Shown here: positions 59,583-64,000 of the stretch, in pieces | Position numbering within the stretch: position 1 is the first letter of the stretch | Layout of the letters: every line of letters starts with the position of its first letter | Assembly (NCBI RefSeq): GCF_010093135.1 | Contig: NZ_PDWK01000002.1 | Span: 40,501-104,500 of the forward strand | DNA length: 64,000 nucleotides | Origin: Pseudoxanthomonas taiwanensis | GTDB taxonomy: Bacteria; Pseudomonadota; Gammaproteobacteria; Xanthomonadales; Xanthomonadaceae | Reading direction: 5' to 3' | The notes under the pieces: model-generated | Seen by the model: the letters and a program-made list of their open reading frames with translations, nothing else | What the model was told of the DNA's origin: nothing | Database searches by the model: none | Program-made: the position numbers and the translations under genes

Positions 59583-61541
59583 CTAGCGCGCGTAGCGGCC
59601 GCCGCAGTCGCTGTCCTCGCCCGGGCCGGTCTCGAAGGTCGCCAGCAGCGCGGCCGGCGGGGTGATGCTGCCCAGCGCCAGGGCAAAGGCCCCGCGCAGG
59701 CCCAGCGCGGCCATGTCCGGGCGGAACGACGGGTCCTTGAACGTGCCGCCCACGCGCAGCGGCGAGCGCAGCGCCAGGATGCTGCGGTCCTTGGGGCGCG
59801 GCCGCAGCAGCAGGTCCAGCCGCTCGCGCTCCAGGTCCACCGTGCCCTCGCCGACCACCAGGGTGTCGGTGCTGTCCAGGGCCAGGGCGCGCGCGGTCAT
59901 GGTCCCGTCCTCCACGCCGAAGTCGGCGAAGGCGCAGCGGATCGGCACCTGGCGATCGCCGGTGAGCATGAACTTCAGCGCCTCGGCCACGTCCAGGCCG
60001 GCCAGCTCCATGACCAGGTTGCTGATCCGGCCGCGGCCCATGCCCAGGGCGACCTGGCCGTCCGCGCCGCCGAGGATGGCGGCCACCGAATCGCCGCGGC
60101 CGCGCAGCTCGATGTTGCCGGCGATGCGTCCGGCCGTGCCCTGCGCCAGCTCCGCGCGCGGGAACAGCTTCGGCAGCTCGACTCCGCGCACGGCGATGCG
60201 GGCGTGGGTGGCGATCGGCGCGCGCCGTGCGTCCATGCGCACGTCGGCACGCACCTGGCCGCCGGCCACGGCGAAGTCCAGCGGCTGCAGGTGCAGCCGG
60301 CCGCCCTCGAGGCGCAGGTGCGCGTCCATGGCCTCGAGCATGGGCAGGCGCGGCGCGTGGATGGCCTGTGCGCGCCAGCGCACGTCCGCGTCCATCGCGT
60401 TGAGCTTGGCCAGGTCGTAGGGCGTGTCCGGCAGCAGGCGCGGGCTGGCGGCGCGGCGCGCGGCGCGGGCCTGCTGCCCGGGGCTGGCGGTCTCGCCTTC
60501 GCCGGCGGAGGGCGGTGCGCCGAGGAAACCGGCCAGGTCGTCGAGATCCAGCCGCCGCGACAGCAGCCGCGCGGTGAACAGCGGACGCTCGCCGCGGGCG
60601 TCGATGCGCACGTCGCCGGCCAGGTCGCTGTCGCCGACCCGGCCCTTGAAGCCTTCGTAGCACCACACCTGGCCGTCGCGGCGCAGGCGTCCGTCCAGGG
60701 CGTAGGGCGGCGAGGGCGGCAGGGCCAGGCCGAGCAGCGGGTACAGCTCCTCCAGGTCCTGCCCGGCCAGTGCCAGCTGCAGGTCGAAGACCTGGAAGCG
60801 GAACGGATGGGTGAGCGTCCCGGAGGCGCTGGCGCGGGTGTTGCCGGCGCGCGCCTCCAGGTCGATGCGGTAGGGTGTGGCGGCGTCGGCCAGGTCCAGC
60901 GGCGGGGCGGCGCTGCCCGGCAGCCGGCACGCGGCGCCGCGCCAGCGCCCTTTGCCGGCCAGCGCCACCGGCGCCGGGCCGTCGCCGGCCTCCACGCTGT
61001 CCAGGGTGATGTCGATGCCGGTGCGCGCGGCCGCGTCGCTGTAGCGCAGGCGGCCGTCCTGGATCCACAGCCGGTCCAGCCGCCAGCGTGGCGTGCGCTC
61101 CGCCCGGTCCCCGCCGATGAAGTCCCAGTTGCCGCCCGGACCGTCCGGGTTGGCCTCCAGCCGCATGTCCGGGCCGATCGCGCGCAGCTCCTTCATGTGC
61201 AGGCGCAGGGCCAGCAGCGGCCAGGGGGCGACGTCCACCTCCATGCGTCTGGCCGTGCCCATGTGCGGGTGGCTGGACCAGGGCGCGTTGGCCAGCGACA
61301 GGCGGTCGGCGGAGACGGTGATGGTGCGGCCCAGGTCCACGTCCAGGTCGCCGGCGATGCGGAACTGGCGGCCGGTGGCCGCGCCCACCGCGCGTTCCAG
61401 CGGCGCCTTGAACCAGTTCCAGTCGAACAGCGCCAGCAGCAGCGCGATGGCGGCGGCCAGGCCGGCCAGGACCAGCGCGGCGCGGCGCGACGGCGGCCAG
61501 CGCGGGCGCCGGGCGCGGGACCGGGAGGCGGGCGCGTTCAT
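59583..61541 (-). CDS. AsmA-family protein
   Basis: A 652-residue protein with one N-terminal membrane segment (AALVLAGLAAAIALLLALFDW, about residues 22-42) and a long periplasmic beta-rich domain. WNWFKAPLERAVGAATGRQF, GDLDVDLGRTITVSADRLSL and GGNWDFIGG lead on to the C-terminal AsmA_2-type part (VVGEGTVDLERERLDLLLRP, PKDRSILALRSPLRVGGTFK). Family members form bridges for phospholipid movement between the two membranes or affect outer-membrane protein assembly. ATG 61541 is preferred over 61553 because the sequence resembles the family start MNAPASRSR. It sits 7 bp from the CBS gene stop on the opposite strand. Confidence 0.88.
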   Translation of the reverse strand: MNAPASRSRARRPRWPPSRRAALVLAGLAAAIALLLALFDWNWFKAPLERAVGAATGRQFRIAGDLDVDLGRTITVSADRLSLANAPWSSHPHMGTARRMEVDVAPWPLLALRLHMKELRAIGPDMRLEANPDGPGGNWDFIGGDRAERTPRWRLDRLWIQDGRLRYSDAAARTGIDITLDSVEAGDGPAPVALAGKGRWRGAACRLPGSAAPPLDLADAATPYRIDLEARAGNTRASASGTLTHPFRFQVFDLQLALAGQDLEELYPLLGLALPPSPPYALDGRLRRDGQVWCYEGFKGRVGDSDLAGDVRIDARGERPLFTARLLSRRLDLDDLAGFLGAPPSAGEGETASPGQQARAARRAASPRLLPDTPYDLAKLNAMDADVRWRAQAIHAPRLPMLEAMDAHLRLEGGRLHLQPLDFAVAGGQVRADVRMDARRAPIATHARIAVRGVELPKLFPRAELAQGTAGRIAGNIELRGRGDSVAAILGGADGQVALGMGRGRISNLVMELAGLDVAEALKFMLTGDRQVPIRCAFADFGVEDGTMTARALALDSTDTLVVGEGTVDLERERLDLLLRPRPKDRSILALRSPLRVGGTFKDPSFRPDMAALGLRGAFALALGSITPPAALLATFETGPGEDSDCGGRYAR

Positions 61542-61588
61542 GCCCGCCAGCATCGGCGTGGCGGGGTGGACGCGGCGCGAACGCGGCC

Positions 61589-62281
61589 TCAGCCGCCGTG
61601 CATGCGCGGGGCCAGCACCTGCGCGCTGACCGCGACGAAATGGCAGACGCTGCCGGCGATCACGAACAGGTGCCAGATCGCATGCGAGTAGGGGATCGAC
61701 TCGCGGTGGTAGAAGAACGTGCCCAGGGTGTAGGCCGCGCCGCCGGCCAGCAGCCAGCCCAGGGTCCAGCCGTCCAGCGAGGACAGCATGGGCTTGGCCG
61801 CCACGACCACCAGCCAGCCCATGGCAATGTAGATGGCGGTGGACAGGCGCTTGAAGCGGCCGGTGAAGAACAGCTTGAACACCACCCCGGCCACGGCCAG
61901 GGTCCAGATCGCGGCGAACAGGCTCCAGCCCCATGGCCCGCGCAGGCTGACCAGGGTGAAGGGGGTGTAGGTGCCGGCGATCAGCAGGTAGATCGCGCAG
62001 TGGTCGAACACCTTCAGCCGGCCCTTGGCCACCGGGTGCTGGATGGCGTGGTACAGGGTGGAGGCGGTGTACAGCAGCAGCAGGGCCACGCCGAAGACGA
62101 TGGCCCCGGCCAGCTGCCAGGCGTCGCCCCAGATCGCCGCCAGGGTGATCAGCACCGCGCCGCCGGCCAACGCCGCCGCGGCGCCCAGGCCGTGGGTCAG
62201 GGCGTTCCACAGTTCCTGCCGCAGCGGGTGCGGGATGCCGGCCTGCGGCGCGCCGGGGTCCGGTTCGGCGGGTCGGTTCAT
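61589..62281 (-). CDS. Hemolysin III / TrhA-family (PAQR-like) membrane protein
   Basis: A 230-residue seven-helix membrane protein. Family marks: ELWNALTHGLGAAAALAGGA, LLYTASTLYHAI and FDHCAIYLLIAGTYTPFTLV. TFFYHRESIPYSHAIWHLFV and CHFVAV complete the set. The conserved His and Ser/Asp residues of the PAQR metal site (TLYHA, FDHC, HAIWH) are all present. E. coli YqfA is the orthologue; such proteins affect membrane-energy homeostasis and fatty-acid composition, and the hemolysin name is historical. ATG 62281 is only 8 nt from a CATAAT, so the mRNA is probably leaderless. Confidence 0.92.
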   Translation of the reverse strand: MNRPAEPDPGAPQAGIPHPLRQELWNALTHGLGAAAALAGGAVLITLAAIWGDAWQLAGAIVFGVALLLLYTASTLYHAIQHPVAKGRLKVFDHCAIYLLIAGTYTPFTLVSLRGPWGWSLFAAIWTLAVAGVVFKLFFTGRFKRLSTAIYIAMGWLVVVAAKPMLSSLDGWTLGWLLAGGAAYTLGTFFYHRESIPYSHAIWHLFVIAGSVCHFVAVSAQVLAPRMHGG

Positions 62282-62289
62282 TGGCGCCG

Positions 62290-62295
62290 ATTATG
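62290..62295 (-). promoter_or_regulatory. -10 element CATAAT, near-leaderless promoter
   Basis: On the minus strand CCCATAATCGGC ends 8 nt before the ATG at 62281. Confidence 0.45.
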
Positions 62296-62308
62296 GGCAC
62301 CGCACCCG

Positions 62309-62332
62309 CCGCGGGGAAGGGATGCCCCGCGG
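62309..62332 (-). terminator. GC-rich hairpin after prfC
   Basis: Perfect 8-bp stem CCGCGGGG / CCCCGCGG with 8-nt loop, 6 nt beyond the prfC stop. There is no U-tract. Confidence 0.35.
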
Positions 62333-62338
62333 TCCGGG

Positions 62339-63943
62339 TCAGTCCACCCCGACGCTGCAGGCGTGCTCGCGGGTGGCGAGGAATTCCACCCCCGGCGAGC
62401 GCTCCTGGGCCAGCTCCAGGTTGACCCGGGTCGGGGCCAGGTAGACCAGCTCGCCGGCCGCGTCGATGGCCAGGTTGTTGGCATGCTTCTCGCGGAACTC
62501 CTCCAGCTTCTTCGGGTCCGCGCAGCGGATCCAGCGCGCCGTGGCCACGCCCACCGGCTCGAAGCTGGCGTCCACGCCGTACTCGTCCTTGAGGCGGTAG
62601 GCCACCACGTCGAACTGCAGCATGCCCACCGCGCCCAGGATCAGGTCGTTGCTCAGCAGCGGGCGGAAGAACTGGGTGGCGCCCTCCTCGGACAGCTGCG
62701 CCAGGCCCTTCTGCAGCTGCTTGAGCTTGAGCGGGTCGCGCAGGCGCGCGCGGCGGAACAGCTCCGGGGCGAAGTTGGGGATGCCGGTGAAGGACAGCAG
62801 CTCGCCTTCGGTGAAGGTGTCGCCGATGGCGATGGTGCCGTGGTTGTGGATGCCGATCACGTCGCCCGGGTACGCCGCCTCGGCGATCTCGCGGTCGGAG
62901 GCCATGAAGGTGAGGGCGTTGGCCAGCTTGACCTCCTTGCCCGAGCGCACGTGGAAGGCCTTCATGCCGGCGGTGAAGCGGCCGGAGCACACGCGCATGA
63001 AGGCGACGCGGTCGCGGTGCTGCGGATCCATGTTGGCCTGGATCTTGAACACGAAGCCGGTCAGCTTCTCCTCCTCCGGCCGCACCTGGCGGGTGGTGGT
63101 GGCGCGCGGCTGCGGCGGCGGCGCGTGCTCGACGAAGAAGTCCAGCAGGGGCTGCACGCCGAAGTTGTTCACCGCCGAGCCGAAGAACACCGGGGTCTGC
63201 TCGCCGCGCAGGTACCGGTCCTTGTCGAACGGCGCCGAGGCGCCCTCGACCAGCTCCAGCTGCTCGCGCAGCTCGGCCAGCATGTCCGCGCCGATGCGCG
63301 CCTCCAGTCGCGGATCGTCGATGGACGGGAAGATGGTGGAGTCCTGGCGGGCGAAGTTGCGCCCGGCCTCGTACAGGTGCACCTCGCCGGTGAGCAGGTG
63401 GACCACGCCCTTCAGGCGCTGGCCCATGCCGATCGGCCAGGTCACCGGCGCGCACTGGATCTGCAGCACGCTCTCGACCTCGTCCAGCAGCTCGATCGGG
63501 TCCTTGCCCTCGCGGTCGAGCTTGTTGATGAAGGTCATGATCGGCGTGTCGCGCAGCCGGCACACCTCCATCAGCTTGATGGTGCGCTCCTCCACGCCCT
63601 TGGCCACGTCGATGACCATCAGCGCGCTGTCCACCGCGGTGAGCACGCGGTAGGTGTCCTCGCCGAAGTCGGCGTGGCCCGGGGTGTCCAGCAGGTTGAC
63701 GATGCGGCCCTCGTAGGGGAACTGCATCACCGAGGAGGTCACCGAGATGCCGCGCTCCTTCTCCAGCGCCATCCAGTCGGAGGTGGCGTGGCGCGCGGCC
63801 TTGCGGCCCTTGACCGAGCCGGCCATCTGGATCGCCCCGCCGAACAGCAGCAGCTTCTCGGTGAGCGTGGTCTTGCCGGCGTCGGGGTGCGAAATGATCG
63901 CGAAGGTGCGCCGGCGCGCGGCTTCGTTGGGAACTTCGGACAT
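62339..63943 (-). CDS. prfC: Peptide chain release factor 3 (RF3)
   Basis: Translational GTPase that recycles RF1/RF2 from the ribosome. The 534 residues have the GTP-binding P-loop [17 protein letters not shown] (residues 16-32), [14 protein letters not shown] (switch region), [16 protein letters not shown] (G3) and [13 protein letters not shown] (G4 NKLD). The C-terminal domain shows [13 protein letters not shown] and [20 protein letters not shown]. The start at 63943 gives [20 protein letters not shown], as in E. coli RF3 (529 residues). A TATAAT promoter lies 47 bp upstream at the window edge. The downstream neighbour on this strand is the TrhA-family gene. Confidence 0.97.
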   Translation of the reverse strand: MSEVPNEAARRRTFAIISHPDAGKTTLTEKLLLFGGAIQMAGSVKGRKAARHATSDWMALEKERGISVTSSVMQFPYEGRIVNLLDTPGHADFGEDTYRVLTAVDSALMVIDVAKGVEERTIKLMEVCRLRDTPIMTFINKLDREGKDPIELLDEVESVLQIQCAPVTWPIGMGQRLKGVVHLLTGEVHLYEAGRNFARQDSTIFPSIDDPRLEARIGADMLAELREQLELVEGASAPFDKDRYLRGEQTPVFFGSAVNNFGVQPLLDFFVEHAPPPQPRATTTRQVRPEEEKLTGFVFKIQANMDPQHRDRVAFMRVCSGRFTAGMKAFHVRSGKEVKLANALTFMASDREIAEAAYPGDVIGIHNHGTIAIGDTFTEGELLSFTGIPNFAPELFRRARLRDPLKLKQLQKGLAQLSEEGATQFFRPLLSNDLILGAVGMLQFDVVAYRLKDEYGVDASFEPVGVATARWIRCADPKKLEEFREKHANNLAIDAAGELVYLAPTRVNLELAQERSPGVEFLATREHACSVGVD

Positions 63944-63989
63944 GGGGGCGGGCGCCGCGGGCGGCGCGCTCTGGGGCGGGAAGCCGGCG

Positions 63990-63995
63990 ATTATA
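63990..63995 (-). promoter_or_regulatory. -10 element TATAAT for prfC
   Basis: On the minus strand CGTATAATCGCC, a consensus hexamer, ends 46 nt before the prfC ATG. The -35 would lie outside the window. Confidence 0.55.
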
Positions 63996-64000
63996 CGGGG

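Overview
The window is chromosomal DNA of a very GC-rich gammaproteobacterium. The best fit is the Xanthomonadaceae/Lysobacteraceae (Lysobacter, Luteimonas, Pseudoxanthomonas or relatives). The evidence is the gene content (gshB-tonB next to pilGHIJ-chpA, a TonB-dependent receptor beside TPR-sulfotransferase and 2OG-oxygenase genes, tesA facing ybbA-ybbP), dense packing with many 1-4 bp overlaps, and short promoters of the type GGCTAnnnTCG. No tRNA, rRNA, insertion sequence, prophage or CRISPR array was seen. Most of the window is ordinary core genome.

Layout. 1-5172: the start of lptD, a histone-deacetylase-family amidohydrolase, a B12 pair (BtuM-like membrane protein plus PduO-type cobalamin adenosyltransferase), and two ubiquinone-pathway flavin hydroxylases. 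5177-8094: an EF-hand protein, a 162-bp direct repeat, an unrecognised 238-residue protein and a Tat-exported oxidoreductase. 8108-16809: rlmM, a deaminase, a Cys-rich lipoprotein, glnS, msrA and central carbon genes (tal, pyk, class I aldolase). 16879-30701: the twitching-motility block, with a TonB3-like tonB and gshB divergent from pilG-pilH-pilI-pilJ-chpA-chpB-like-chpC. 30717-35849: rsmE, bioA, nudE-cysQ, mazG and two small membrane proteins. 35911-45584: ybbP-ybbA against tesA, a two-component system and a MacAB-type tripartite exporter lacking its outer-membrane channel.

45603-56126 is the accessory part. A TonB-dependent receptor is followed on the same strand by a TPR sulfotransferase, a 2OG-Fe(II) oxygenase, a methyltransferase, a TPR/O-GlcNAc-transferase-like protein and a TPR/2OG oxygenase, the last four overlapping end to end. 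Upstream lies a small secreted protein whose C-terminus resembles that of the receptor. Together they look like a receptor-linked protein- or peptide-modification locus and are the best candidate for an undescribed system. 56257-63943 returns to housekeeping: hslO, mtgA, a GT2 glycosyltransferase, a CBS protein, an AsmA protein, a hemolysin III-family protein and prfC.

Most notable oddities: mtgA has no ATG, GTG or TTG in a sensible place and appears to start at ATC behind a good Shine-Dalgarno sequence. The ChpB-like methylesterase has lost its catalytic residues and no pilK is present, so receptor methylation seems to be missing from the pilus chemosensory system. The GT2 glycosyltransferase runs 134 bp into the next gene. 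Several genes have a -10 element exactly 6 nt before the ATG, implying leaderless mRNAs. All functional assignments come from reading translated motifs and gene order; no database search was run.
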